DNA of 30,206 nt from Chryseobacterium gleum (GCA_943330925.2 CALQJP020000002.1:1-30206); one strand, 5' to 3'. Shown: positions 16,839-25,576, counted from the first letter of the stretch. Notes: generated by a model not told the origin, from the letters alone. Numbers and translations are program-made.

Positions 16839-18590
16839 ATGATGAATTTTGAATTACTCGGATTGAGTAAGCCCGTTTTGCGCGCTATATCCGAGCTGGG
16901 TTTTGAAAACCCGACCCCCATCCAGGAACAGGCTATACCCGTGATGCTTGGTGGAAACCAAGACGTAGTTGCTTTGGCCCAAACGGGCACAGGTAAGACG
17001 GCTGCTTTCGGTTTGCCGTTAATCGATCTCCTCGATTTTAGTCAACGCCACACGCAGGCACTCATACTTGCTCCTACACGCGAGTTGTGCATGCAGATTA
17101 CGCGTGATTTGCACAACTTTTCGAAGCATGTGAGCGGCGCTCACGTTGTAGCCATTTATGGCGGGGCAAGCATCGAAGGACAAATCAGAGAGATGCGCAA
17201 GGGACCTCAGATTGTGGTGGCAACACCCGGTCGTTTGGTAGACATGATTGAGCGTGGTATCGTAGATCTTGCACGTATTGAATTCGTGGTGCTTGATGAA
17301 GCGGATGAAATGCTGACCATGGGTTTTAAGGATGATTTGGATTTGATCTTATCACAAACACCGGATGAGAAAAACACGTGGTTGTTTTCAGCTACGATGC
17401 CCAACGAGGTGCAGCGTATTGCAAAGAATTACATGAGCAATCCGCATGAGGTTACTGTTGGTCAGCGAAACTCGGGCAACGAGAATATCGAGCACTTGTA
17501 CTATGTAGTCCACGCAAAGGATCGTTACCTGGCACTGAAGCGAATTGCGGATTTTAATCCGGATATTTTTGCAATCGTGTTTTGCCGCACCAAGGCAGAA
17601 ACACAACAAGTAGCTGATGCGTTAATCAAAGACGGTTACAACGCTGATGCATTGCACGGCGATTTGTCGCAGGCGCAGCGCGATTTCGTTATGAAGCGCT
17701 ACCGCAGTCGTTCGTTGCAGATGCTCGTTGCTACCGACGTAGCAGCTCGTGGTATTGACGTGAACGATGTTACGCACGTAATCAACTACAATTTGCCCGA
17801 TGAGATTGAAAGCTATACTCACCGCAGCGGTCGTACTGCTCGTGCAGGAAAGACCGGTGTGAGCATCGCAATCATTCACACCAAGGAATTGCATAAGATT
17901 CGTGAGATTGAGAAAATCATAAAGCGTAAATTCACGCAGGCACAAATACCAACCGGGTTTGACGTGTGTGAGCAACAACTGATGGCATTGGTGAAGCGTA
18001 TTCACAATGTAGAGGTTGACGAGAAAACAGTAGAGCGTTATTTGCCCCAGGTATTTGAAGAATTACAGGAGCTCTCGCGTGAAGATATTATCAAGCGTTT
18101 TGTTTCTATCGAGTTCAATCGTTTTGCAGAATACTATCGCAATGCCCCTGATTTGAACCACAACGCACAGCACGACGATCGTCGCGCACTGGCTCCAGGT
18201 GTGGTAAAGTTGTATATGAACATAGGTGGTATTGATGGCTTTGATTTTAATACGATCAAAGAGTTTATCGCAGAGAATGCAGAAATCAATGCAGCGGATA
18301 TCACTTGGACGGATTTAAAGAACACCTTCTCTCTTATCGAAGTGAAGAATGAGGTCGTTGATAAGATCATGGAGACGATCCACGGCGCTCAGTACAGAGG
18401 TCGCACCGTACGCGTTGAATCACGTGGCAACCGTGATGCAGGAATTCCTCGCACTCGCTTCCGCGGCGACGGTCGCAAAGGCGGCGGCGGCGGCGGCGGA
18501 TATAACAAGGGTAGAGAAGGTGGCTTCGATCGCAAGAAGTCATTCGGCGACCGCGACGGAGGATTTAAGAAGGGGAAGAAAAAGCGTTAA
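16839..18590 (+). CDS. deaD: DEAD-box ATP-dependent RNA helicase, DeaD/CsdA type
   Basis: Unwinds short RNA duplexes in ribosome assembly and mRNA turnover, and is often cold-induced in this family. Residues 1-365 are the two RecA-like domains: Q motif PTPIQ (26-30), Walker A AQTGTGKT (47-54), PTREL (79-83), DEAD (153-156), SAT (184-186) and HRSGRTARAG (328-337). Residues about 455-530 resemble the DbpA-type RNA-binding domain (VKLYMNIGGIDGF...YRGRTVRVE). The tail (530-583) is Arg/Gly/Lys-rich with a run of seven glycines, typical of non-specific RNA binding. Translation starts at tandem ATG codons (16839 and 16842). The gene has its own promoter and is followed by a convergent gene on the other strand. 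Confidence 0.93.
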   Translation: MMNFELLGLSKPVLRAISELGFENPTPIQEQAIPVMLGGNQDVVALAQTGTGKTAAFGLPLIDLLDFSQRHTQALILAPTRELCMQITRDLHNFSKHVSGAHVVAIYGGASIEGQIREMRKGPQIVVATPGRLVDMIERGIVDLARIEFVVLDEADEMLTMGFKDDLDLILSQTPDEKNTWLFSATMPNEVQRIAKNYMSNPHEVTVGQRNSGNENIEHLYYVVHAKDRYLALKRIADFNPDIFAIVFCRTKAETQQVADALIKDGYNADALHGDLSQAQRDFVMKRYRSRSLQMLVATDVAARGIDVNDVTHVINYNLPDEIESYTHRSGRTARAGKTGVSIAIIHTKELHKIREIEKIIKRKFTQAQIPTGFDVCEQQLMALVKRIHNVEVDEKTVERYLPQVFEELQELSREDIIKRFVSIEFNRFAEYYRNAPDLNHNAQHDDRRALAPGVVKLYMNIGGIDGFDFNTIKEFIAENAEINAADITWTDLKNTFSLIEVKNEVVDKIMETIHGAQYRGRTVRVESRGNRDAGIPRTRFRGDGRKGGGGGGGYNKGREGGFDRKKSFGDRDGGFKKGKKKR

Positions 18591-18592
18591 GT

Positions 18593-18673
18593 TTAGGTGA
18601 CAGGTATTAGGTGATAGGTGTTAGGTGTTAAGTCTGTTGACTGCACCTAACACCTAATACCTATTACCTATTA
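18593..18673. repeat. Heptad-repeat inverted repeat, TTAGGTG type, between convergent genes
   Basis: The left arm has strict 7-bp phase (TTAGGTG, ACAGGTA, TTAGGTG, ATAGGTG, TTAGGTG, TTAAGTC; 18593-18634), then a TGTT loop. The right arm is GACTG, CACCTAA twice, TACCTAT twice, and TA. The arms form a long hairpin. It starts 2 bases after the helicase stop codon, and its last three bases are the stop codon of the convergent MBL gene. It could serve as a bidirectional terminator, although it has no T run. Confidence 0.85.
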
Positions 18674-20071
18674 AATCGTTTCTACTGCTTTTACAACGGG
18701 AATACCTGTTTTGCTGATAGCTCCGTATCCACCATCAACTTCTGAGAAGTTACGATAACCTCTGGCCTGAAGAATAGAGGCGGCAATCATGCTGCGGTAT
18801 CCTCCCTGGCAGTGCAGGTAAAAGTGTTCTTTCGGATTGATGGATTGTATCCACAGGTTGATATCGGATAGCGTGTTGTTTTCAGCATCCGGAACGTGAC
18901 CGTTGCTGAACTCACTGCACTTGCGCACGTCTACAATTTTTGTTTTTCCATGCACGTATTCACCTTCGAATTGAGAAGCTGTAATGCGCACGATGGTATC
19001 GATTTCTTTCCCGCTGTTTTTCCATGCTGCAAATCCGCCGGCGAGATGACCGAGAACTTGATCGAATCCGACACGACTCAATCGCGTAATGGCCTCCTGT
19101 TCTTTGCCTGGGTCTGTTACCAGAAGCAGCTTTTGATTCACATCCACAATCATGGCACCTACCCAAGGCGCGAAGTCACCGTTGAGGCCAATGTTGATGG
19201 AGTTCGGAACGAAACCATTGTGGAATTCGGCAGCGCTTCGAGTGTCCAATATCAGTGCATCGGATGCTTCTGCAACCGTTTCAAACTCGTCGGGAGTAAG
19301 GGCCTTCATGCCGTTGCTCATAACCTCATTGAATGAAGTGTAGCCTTGTTTGTTCATGGCTACATTCATTGGGAAGTAGGCAGGAGGAGCGGTGAGCCCA
19401 TCGGTAACTGCTTGGATGAAGCTTTCTTTGCTCGGTTGATTCAATGCGTAGTTGATTTTTTTCTGATTGCCCAAATCGTCGACGGTTTCCTTCATCATGT
19501 TTTTACCACATGCGCTTCCGGCGCCGTGAGCAGGATACACGATGACATCATCAGCGAGCGGTAAAATCTTATTGGTCAAGCTGTCGTAAAGCATTCCAGC
19601 CAACTCTTCTTGTGTCATGTGTGCTGCTTTCTGAGCCAAGTCAGGGCGGCCTACATCACCTAGAAAAAGGGTATCACCCGAGAAGATGCAGTGGTCTTTA
19701 CCATTCTCATCCTTTAGCAGATAAACGGTGCTTTCCATGGTATGTCCCGGAGTGTGCAGTGCTTTGATGGTGATATTTCCTAAACTGAACTCCTGACCGT
19801 CGGATGCAATTGTGGCGTCAAATGCAGGATGTGCAGTTGGTCCGAAAACAATAGGAGCGCCGGTTGCCTTGCTCAAGTCGATATGGCCTGATACAAAGTC
19901 TGCATGGAAGTGCGTCTCGAAAATGTATTTGATCTTCACGCCATCTCTTTCTGCACGGTCTAAGTAAGGTTGTATTTCCCTCAAGGGGTCAATAATGGCA
20001 GCCTCTCCGTTGCTGGTAATGTAATATGCTCCTTGAGCCAGGCAGCCCGTATAGATTTGTTCGATTTTCAT
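18671..20071 (-). CDS. Persulfide dioxygenase-rhodanese fusion (ETHE1/CstB-like)
   Basis: Predicted to oxidise glutathione or other low-molecular-weight persulfides and to handle sulfane sulfur in sulfide detoxification. Residues 1-230 are a metallo-beta-lactamase fold with THFHADFVSGH (53-63), TPGH (His110), SGDTLF (Asp133) and YPAHGAGSACGK (from 179). His54, His110 and Asp133 correspond to the mononuclear iron ligands of ETHE1-type enzymes. Residues about 250-355 form a rhodanese fold whose active-site loop reads VTDPG, with no cysteine, so it is probably inactive. Residues 360-466 form a second rhodanese with Cys421 in HCQGGYRS, apparently active. This order matches Staphylococcus CstB. 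The start at 20071 has a TACATTTG element just upstream. Confidence 0.88.
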   Translation of the reverse strand: MKIEQIYTGCLAQGAYYITSNGEAAIIDPLREIQPYLDRAERDGVKIKYIFETHFHADFVSGHIDLSKATGAPIVFGPTAHPAFDATIASDGQEFSLGNITIKALHTPGHTMESTVYLLKDENGKDHCIFSGDTLFLGDVGRPDLAQKAAHMTQEELAGMLYDSLTNKILPLADDVIVYPAHGAGSACGKNMMKETVDDLGNQKKINYALNQPSKESFIQAVTDGLTAPPAYFPMNVAMNKQGYTSFNEVMSNGMKALTPDEFETVAEASDALILDTRSAAEFHNGFVPNSINIGLNGDFAPWVGAMIVDVNQKLLLVTDPGKEQEAITRLSRVGFDQVLGHLAGGFAAWKNSGKEIDTIVRITASQFEGEYVHGKTKIVDVRKCSEFSNGHVPDAENNTLSDINLWIQSINPKEHFYLHCQGGYRSMIAASILQARGYRNFSEVDGGYGAISKTGIPVVKAVETI

Positions 20072-20087
20072 AGCGTTGAATATGGGT

Positions 20088-20095
20088 CAAATGTA
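20088..20095 (-). promoter_or_regulatory. Possible -7 promoter element of the persulfide dioxygenase gene
   Basis: TACATTTG on the minus strand matches TAnnTTTG exactly and lies 16 bases upstream of the start codon. No TTG is found at the usual 17-23 base distance, so this is a partial match. Confidence 0.35.
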
Positions 20096-20188
20096 ATAAT
20101 GGATTGAACTGTCTCTTGTTTGACAATTGTCAGATTGAGCGGCAAAGAAAGACGAGATATAAGTTTCGTACAGTCATTTTTGTTACAA

Positions 20189-20216
20189 AGAAAAAAGGCT
20201 GCCTAGGCAGCCTTTT
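20189..20216 (-). terminator. Intrinsic terminator of the FKBP gene
   Basis: A perfect palindrome (20193-20216, core GGCTGCCTAGGCAGCC) is followed on the minus strand by a T run. It lies 18 bases past the stop codon of the gene at 20235-20951. Confidence 0.88.
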
Positions 20217-20234
20217 AAATCTTGAAAAGTACTT

Positions 20235-20951
20235 TTATTTTTTAGCAGGAGCGCTAGGTGCAGGAGCTGCGGGCTTCGCTGCTCCTGTGCCTTCAACTGG
20301 TTCTACTTTGATTAATTCAACTTCGAAAATCAGAGCGGAGTTACCTGGAATCTTGTTCTGACTGCGCGAGCCGTAAGCAAGTTCAGAGGGAATGTAGAAG
20401 ATGGTTTTGCCACCTTCTTTCATGTACTGCAAACCTTCTGTCCACCCCGGAATTACCTGGTTGAGGCCAAATGTAGCAGGTGTTCCGCGTTGCACTGAAC
20501 TATCGAATATGGTTCCATCGATGAGCGTTCCGTGATAGTGAACGGTGACCTTGTCGTTGCCATCGGGTTGAATTCCTGTTCCTTCTTGTGTGTTCTTGTA
20601 TTGAAGTCCGGAGGCAGTGGTTTTCACCAATTTGTTTTTCTTGTTTTCCGCAAGAAAAGCTTCGCCTGCTTTTTTGTTTTCGAGGGCTTTTTTGTCGGCC
20701 ACTTTCTTGCTTTCTTCTTTGTAAATTTTATCGGCCGTCATCGCATCGAAAGCGCCTTTGCCATTGAGGTGTTCTGAAATTGCCTTTTTGACCAGGTCTT
20801 CATTGTACTCACTGATGCCGCTTTTTTTGAGTGTTTCTGCCATGGTTACACCAAGAGCATATGAAACGCTGTCTTTGCGGGTTTTAAAGCCTTGGGCGTT
20901 TAACTGAAATACTGCAACAAATGCAATAGATGCTAGAATGAATTTTTTCAT
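20235..20951 (-). CDS. Secreted FKBP-type peptidyl-prolyl cis-trans isomerase (Mip/FkpA-like)
   Basis: Catalyses prolyl isomerisation during folding of exported proteins in the periplasm. Residues 1-20 are a signal peptide (MKKFILASIAFVAVFQLNAQ). Residues 25-105 are a charged helical region like the dimerisation domain of Mip and FkpA. The FKBP domain covers about 112-216, with VHYHGTLIDGTIFDSS (137-152), VIPGW (166-170) and IPSELAYG (187-194), the usual active-site residues. The C-terminal tail is Ala/Pro-rich (PAAPAPSAPAKK). The gene is monocistronic: it has its own terminator, and 65 bases separate it from yaaA. It could help fold the large disulfide-rich proteins encoded nearby, but nothing in the sequence shows a specific link. 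Confidence 0.93.
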   Translation of the reverse strand: MKKFILASIAFVAVFQLNAQGFKTRKDSVSYALGVTMAETLKKSGISEYNEDLVKKAISEHLNGKGAFDAMTADKIYKEESKKVADKKALENKKAGEAFLAENKKNKLVKTTASGLQYKNTQEGTGIQPDGNDKVTVHYHGTLIDGTIFDSSVQRGTPATFGLNQVIPGWTEGLQYMKEGGKTIFYIPSELAYGSRSQNKIPGNSALIFEVELIKVEPVEGTGAAKPAAPAPSAPAKK

Positions 20952-21016
20952 AGAATAGTTATTGAAATGAGGTCGTAAAGAAACGAAGATTCGTTTAAAG
21001 CACTCGTTAAAAATAA

Positions 21017-21787
21017 CTATCGGGTAAACACGAAACGATCGGCACTGGAAAGGCTCTCGTTGTAGCTGTATGCATCGGTATCGAAGGCACGGATGTCATC
21101 GGCGTTTTTGATTTGATGGTCGATAATGAATCGGGCCATTTTGCCGCGTGCCAATTTGGAATATGTGTTTACCGTTACATACTTGCTGTTTCTTTTCTCT
21201 TTGAACTCACATTCAATGATGCGGTTGTTGAGCAAGGTTGTATCAATGCTTTTGAAGTATTCTTGAGAGGCCAGGTTAATGATGCTGGTTTTTTTACCAA
21301 GATCCGCTTGAAGATTTGAAGTGATTTTGCTTTTCCAATATGCGTAAAGGTTCGGTGTCTTCTTGTCAACGACGAATGGTGTGCCCATCATGAGTCGATA
21401 AGGCATTATCAAGTCTAGGGGTCTTAAAATGCCATATAAACCGCTCAGTATGCGAACGTGTTTTTGAGCGTAATTGAGTTGTTTGGGGTTGAGTTCTTGC
21501 GCTTGCAAACCTCTGTATACTTCACCCTTAAACATGAGCATTGCCGGATGGGCATTTTGATGTGAAAAGGGGAGTTGCCATTGTTGAAATCGGGCGTGAG
21601 TTTCCGAGGCAAGTGCCGAGCTCATATCCATTAATTCGCCGAGCTTGTCGGGCGATAGTTTTTTTAGTAATGCAGCGAGTTCAGCGGCTTCCTGGGCAAA
21701 CACGAGGTCGGTGCACGAAATGTTGGGGTAGTGTGTTTGGTCGTCGAGCAGTTTTGCAGGAGAAAGCAGAGCGATGAACGAACTCAT
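21017..21787 (-). CDS. yaaA: Peroxide stress protein YaaA (DUF328/UPF0246 family)
   Basis: In Escherichia coli YaaA lowers free intracellular iron during hydrogen peroxide stress and so limits Fenton damage to DNA and proteins. The 256-residue length is typical. Conserved family motifs visible are SPAK (9-12), FKGEVYRGL (86-94) and the signature from 114 to 136 (LSGLYGILRPLDLI, then PYRLMMGT), plus NLASQEYFKSI (about 171-181). The start codon is 6 bases from the stop of the upstream SGNH hydrolase gene, so the two are probably cotranscribed. No signal peptide is present, so it is cytoplasmic. Confidence 0.93.
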   Translation of the reverse strand: MSSFIALLSPAKLLDDQTHYPNISCTDLVFAQEAAELAALLKKLSPDKLGELMDMSSALASETHARFQQWQLPFSHQNAHPAMLMFKGEVYRGLQAQELNPKQLNYAQKHVRILSGLYGILRPLDLIMPYRLMMGTPFVVDKKTPNLYAYWKSKITSNLQADLGKKTSIINLASQEYFKSIDTTLLNNRIIECEFKEKRNSKYVTVNTYSKLARGKMARFIIDHQIKNADDIRAFDTDAYSYNESLSSADRFVFTR

Positions 21788-21793
21788 TTGGGT

Positions 21794-23086
21794 CTAGTTG
21801 TATTTTTTATCGAGATAATCGCCTAGTGCTTTTTGAAAAGCATACGACATTAAATCGGCTTGTAATTCGTAGCCTTTTCGGCTCAGGTGCACGCGATCAG
21901 AGGCTGCGAGGCTGGCGCGCTCCCATTCATTGATGGAACCAAGTCCGCCCATTACCTCGAACAAATCGAAAACAGCGCCATCGTATTTTTTAGCGAGTTT
22001 GAACATCACTTCCTGCACGGCAATCGCATTCTTGTTGGGGTATTTTTTCTGGTAGTAGGTGTCGTTGTTGGTCACAAACAGAATGCAGGCATTCGGATTT
22101 GCAAATCGGAAGTGACCGATGAGTGAGTCATATCTGGCTTCGTATTGCGCAGCATCAAAGTCACCGGCAGGCACATTTGCGTCATTGATTCCGATACCGA
22201 AAATGGCTAAGTCGGGATGCAAGGTTTGCAAGTGTTCGTCGAAACGTTCGCACTTCAAATAGCTGCGTGTGCTGGCTCCGTTAACGCCGATGGCATTGTA
22301 CGTGATGCCATTGGCCGACTCACCGAGGTAAACACCTTGAAGTGTGAAATAACCGGGAAGTGAGTCGTCTTTCATGGTATAACCGAAGTTCAATGCACTC
22401 ACTGCCGGCGTGAAGGAGTATTCTGTGTATCCACCCAGAGTGTCGGTGAAGAGACCTAGAATCGATACATTGGTGTCGAGCACGAGTTGAACGTTTTTGC
22501 TGCAGTCGTAATAGATGCGAACTTTTTCGAAGGTGTATAAGGTGCTATCAGGGCGCGAAGATGAAATACTCACCGATGCTTTTGCATCGTTGCACGTGGC
22601 GTTGATACCGGAAAGTCCCCACAAACAATCCGATCCGCTCACGCTGTTTCGACAACCTGTCCAATTGCCCGACCATTTGCACTGAATGGATTTGGGGCTG
22701 TTGGTTTTGGCCATTTCATAGGGGAATACGAAGCCTCTTTCGCCGGATGCATTGAATACAAGTGAAGAGAAATTGGAACGGAGTCTATCTGTTAGAAATC
22801 CGCCTTGCACGTGCGAACCACCAATGTGCACGATCGAAATTTTTCCTTCGCCTTCGAATGCCAGTTTTTCGAAACGGTCGAAGAGCGCATTCCATCGTTG
22901 CTCGGGGTTTTCAATGTGCAGAACGTTTTTGTCGTACTGAATGAAGTCGTACCTCGATTCAACACTTATCGCCGGTAGTTTTGCTGAAGGCGAGCTGCCA
23001 TCGGTGCGCAACATCCAAGCTGAGCTACCAACAAGCAGCGCCAGAATAAGGATTATTGAATGAGCAGGTTTCATGTGCATTTCCAT
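21794..23086 (-). CDS. SGNH/GDSL-family hydrolase, exported or membrane-anchored
   Basis: Predicted esterase or lipase-like hydrolase; in this superfamily bacterial members often deacetylate or deacylate envelope polysaccharides. Three in-frame ATGs lie at 23086, 23080 and 23074. A hydrophobic segment (10-24, IILILALLVGSSAW) serves as signal peptide or anchor. Catalytic blocks are IVHIGGSHVQGG (nucleophile Ser91; the usual Asp before the serine is Gly), GIGINDAN (Asn301) and DRVHLSRKGY (Asp397, His400). The region between blocks (about 115-265) is long and may be an inserted beta domain. The substrate cannot be told. It starts 38 bases after the LOG gene and ends 6 bases before yaaA, so a three-gene unit is likely. 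Confidence 0.85.
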   Translation of the reverse strand: MEMHMKPAHSIILILALLVGSSAWMLRTDGSSPSAKLPAISVESRYDFIQYDKNVLHIENPEQRWNALFDRFEKLAFEGEGKISIVHIGGSHVQGGFLTDRLRSNFSSLVFNASGERGFVFPYEMAKTNSPKSIQCKWSGNWTGCRNSVSGSDCLWGLSGINATCNDAKASVSISSSRPDSTLYTFEKVRIYYDCSKNVQLVLDTNVSILGLFTDTLGGYTEYSFTPAVSALNFGYTMKDDSLPGYFTLQGVYLGESANGITYNAIGVNGASTRSYLKCERFDEHLQTLHPDLAIFGIGINDANVPAGDFDAAQYEARYDSLIGHFRFANPNACILFVTNNDTYYQKKYPNKNAIAVQEVMFKLAKKYDGAVFDLFEVMGGLGSINEWERASLAASDRVHLSRKGYELQADLMSYAFQKALGDYLDKKYN

Positions 23087-23124
23087 TCCGCGGTGTACGC
23101 GAAGCAGCGGAAAAGGTTTTCGTA

Positions 23125-23832
23125 CTAGAAGTTTGGCTTCAGCAAATACTCGGAGTAGAATTTGTCAATTTCCTCAACCGCTTCTTGAGCGGTGTCAACC
23201 AAGCTGAAAAGGAACATGTCGTTGGGAGAAATGTTTTTTGCGCTTTCCAACAACGTAGCTTGAATCCATTCAATAAGTCCACCCCAGAACGATTTGCCCA
23301 CCAGGATGATAGGGAATCGGCCGATTTTATCAGTTTGGATGAGGGTTATCGCTTCAAAGAATTCGTCGAGTGTACCAAAGCCACCTGGCATTACAATGAA
23401 GCCCTGGCTGTATTTCACGAACATTACTTTGCGGACGAAGAAGTAATCGAAGTTGATGCTTTTGTCGTGATCCACAAATTCGTTTCCATGCTGTTCGAAC
23501 GGCAGAACGATATTCAGTCCCACGGAGGTGCCATCGCCTTCCTTCGCTCCTTTGTTGGCGGCCTCCATGATACCTGGTCCGCCCCCGGTGATAACCCCAT
23601 AGCCCTTTTGAGTGAGCTTGTAGGCAATGTCGCGGGCAGTTTGGTAGTAAGGGTTGTCGGGCTTGGTTCGCGCAGAACCGAAGATGGAGACACAAGGTCC
23701 TATTTGTCCCATGCGATCGTATCCTTCCACGAACTCCCCCATGATTTTGAAGATTGACCAAGAGTCGTTCGAACGTATCTCGTTCCAACTGCGCTGTTTG
23801 AATTTACTGGCTATTCTGCTGTCTTTTTCCAT
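23125..23832 (-). CDS. LOG-family Rossmann protein (TIGR00730), long form
   Basis: The family contains cytokinin-activating nucleoside-monophosphate phosphoribohydrolases (LOG) and related nucleotide hydrolases once labelled lysine decarboxylases. The ATG at 23832 gives 235 residues; the frame stays open upstream to a TTG at 23883, but the ATG fits the start of homologues better. Visible motifs are SIFGSART (49-56), GGGPGIMEAANKGA (83-96), the RK of FFVRKVMF (131-138) and the signature PGGFGTLDEFFE (149-160). It belongs to the subgroup with a long N-terminal extension (NEIRSNDSWSIFKIMGEF). A shorter LOG paralogue is encoded at 25573-26154. The physiological substrate in this organism is unknown. 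Confidence 0.9.
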   Translation of the reverse strand: MEKDSRIASKFKQRSWNEIRSNDSWSIFKIMGEFVEGYDRMGQIGPCVSIFGSARTKPDNPYYQTARDIAYKLTQKGYGVITGGGPGIMEAANKGAKEGDGTSVGLNIVLPFEQHGNEFVDHDKSINFDYFFVRKVMFVKYSQGFIVMPGGFGTLDEFFEAITLIQTDKIGRFPIILVGKSFWGGLIEWIQATLLESAKNISPNDMFLFSLVDTAQEAVEEIDKFYSEYLLKPNF

Positions 23833-23924
23833 AGTGTCGTCTTTAATCGGCAACGGTAACTGTTCCGAAGTGCCAACGTGCAAAATACAACACTATTGCT
23901 GATTGAAACTCTTCTGTTGCACGT

Positions 23925-24230
23925 TCAATCAACAGGTTTATCAAAAGAAAGATAGAAGGTTCCGAATGGAATAAGTGATAGTACAAATGCCCAAACTGCC
24001 TTTTTGAATGTGATTGCCTTTGTCAGTATGGCGTAAAACAAAACTCCCATAAAACCAACGAAGAGAAAGCCATGTGCAGAACCGGTTAAACGCACTGCTT
24101 CCTGGTATCCCATGCCATACTTGAGGGGCATGGCCACAAACAGAAGCACGAGGTAGGAAATGCCTTCCCAAACGCCTATGCGATGAGCGAGTTGTCGCGT
24201 TTTTGCAAGCTTCCTTAGTTGTTCGCTCAT
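23925..24230 (-). CDS. DUF3817 small membrane protein
   Basis: A 101-residue integral membrane protein with three predicted transmembrane helices at about 20-39, 50-70 and 78-96. The pattern RIGVWEGISYLVLL...MPLKY...GSAHGFLFVGF is typical of DUF3817 (YdzA-like) proteins, whose function is not known. Its ATG overlaps the stop of the helicase gene (ATGA, 24230-24227), so translation is probably coupled. It is the last gene of the unit that begins at 27834, and I see no T-tailed hairpin after it. Confidence 0.87.
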   Translation of the reverse strand: MSEQLRKLAKTRQLAHRIGVWEGISYLVLLFVAMPLKYGMGYQEAVRLTGSAHGFLFVGFMGVLFYAILTKAITFKKAVWAFVLSLIPFGTFYLSFDKPVD

Positions 24231-25576
24231 GATTTCTTTTGATAGGTTTTTTTGAATGTCTTGCCCTTTCGCCCAGGCTTGGTTGAAGGGGATGGTTTTT
24301 TACCTGCCGATTTTTTACTCTTTTGATCGCTGGCCGGTTTGAACTTTTTCTCGTGAAATGCTCCCTTGAACTCAGGGTTCTCGAGTCTCTTTTGGCGATC
24401 TATTTCTCGCATTTGCAGCTGAAACTCCGGCTTGGGTGTTTCAAACTCTTCAATTGTTTCCGGTAATGGAATGCGTTGAATGGTTTGTTTGATGAGCTGC
24501 TGTATTTTTCGGATGTGGTAAGCTTCTGACTGATCCATAAAGCTAATGGCCACGCCTGTTTTGAAAGCTCTGCCTGTTCGGCCTATGCGATGCACGTAAT
24601 CTTCGTAGTGGGTTGGTATGTTGAAGTTGATCACGTGTGAAACTTCAAACACATCAATGCCGCGAGCACTCACGTCGGTGCTTAAGAGCAGGCGCACATC
24701 GCCGCTCTTGAAATCATCGATGGCATTTATACGGGCGTTTTGCGACTTGTTGGAATGCAGCAGTCGCATTTCACCGATTGGCTTTCTTTCGAAGTATTTG
24801 AAGATGTTCGAGGCAATTTCCTTAGTACTCACAAACACCATTACACGGCGAAGGCTTTCATCGCGCAGCAGGTGTTCGAGCAGCGAAAGTTTGGTTCGAA
24901 AGTTCCCTGCTTCATAAAGCTTTTGCTCTACAGTAGAAGCAGGTGTTGCCTGGGGAGTAACTTCGATACGTGTGGGGAAAAGCAAAAAGTTGTCGGCCAG
25001 TCGTTCTACTTTTTCCGGGAAGGTGGCAGAGAAGAGCAGTTGTTGTTTTTTCTGTGGGATTTTCTCCTGCACTTCGCGGAGTTGCGGCCAAAATCCCATG
25101 TCCATCATGCGGTCGCATTCGTCGAGCACGATGTGTTTAATTTTTTTGACTGCTATGTCTCCCTTCGCATACAACTCTAAAAATCGACCAGGTGTAGCAA
25201 CGATAACGTCAACACCTGCTGTGAGTTTTTCGATTTGCGCTTTTGGTCCGATTCCTCCGTAGAGCGCCACCCAGCGCAAATCGGTATAGGCAGCCAATGC
25301 AGAGAGGGTGCGCTCTACCTGCACCACGAGTTCTTTGGTGGGAACAAGAATGAGGCAACGGGCCTCTGTGCCCTTGGCGTACTTGAGTATTTGAAGAAGT
25401 GGCAGCAGGTAGGCAGCTGTTTTTCCAGTGCCTGTTTGAGCAATTCCAATAACATCTTGGCCGGCTGTAATGGGAGGGATGGCCTTTATCTGAATTTCAG
25501 TCGGCGTCTCGTATCCCGAATCCTCAATCGCATTGAGAAATTGTCGGGTTATTTTCAGTTCTTCGAATGTGCTCAT
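24227..25576 (-). CDS. DEAD-box family RNA helicase with DECD motif (RhlE-like)
   Basis: An ATP-dependent RNA helicase of 449 residues. The ATG at 25576 overlaps the stop of the LOG gene (ATGA); the frame continues to a GTG at 25597, but the coupled ATG is the better start. Motifs are Q motif PTEIQ (25-29), AQTGTGKT (46-53), PTKEL (79-83), DECD (152-155) in place of DEAD, SAT (183-185), STDVSARGID (299-308) and HRIGRTGRA (329-337). The C-terminal 70 residues are Lys/Ser/Pro-rich and basic, suited to RNA contact, and there is no DbpA-type domain. It is only distantly similar to the helicase at 16839-18590. It lies within a four-gene leftward unit. Confidence 0.92.
   Translation of the reverse strand: MSTFEELKITRQFLNAIEDSGYETPTEIQIKAIPPITAGQDVIGIAQTGTGKTAAYLLPLLQILKYAKGTEARCLILVPTKELVVQVERTLSALAAYTDLRWVALYGGIGPKAQIEKLTAGVDVIVATPGRFLELYAKGDIAVKKIKHIVLDECDRMMDMGFWPQLREVQEKIPQKKQQLLFSATFPEKVERLADNFLLFPTRIEVTPQATPASTVEQKLYEAGNFRTKLSLLEHLLRDESLRRVMVFVSTKEIASNIFKYFERKPIGEMRLLHSNKSQNARINAIDDFKSGDVRLLLSTDVSARGIDVFEVSHVINFNIPTHYEDYVHRIGRTGRAFKTGVAISFMDQSEAYHIRKIQQLIKQTIQRIPLPETIEEFETPKPEFQLQMREIDRQKRLENPEFKGAFHEKKFKPASDQKSKKSAGKKPSPSTKPGRKGKTFKKTYQKKS

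Noticed and set aside
23833..23883. N-terminal extension of the long LOG protein from a TTG codon
   Set aside because: The ATG at 23832 fits the family start, and the extension has no conserved residues.
23914..23935. CTGTTG/CAACAG inverted repeat at the end of the DUF3817 gene as terminator
   Set aside because: The stem is only 6 bp with a 10-base loop, overlaps the coding end, and has no T run.
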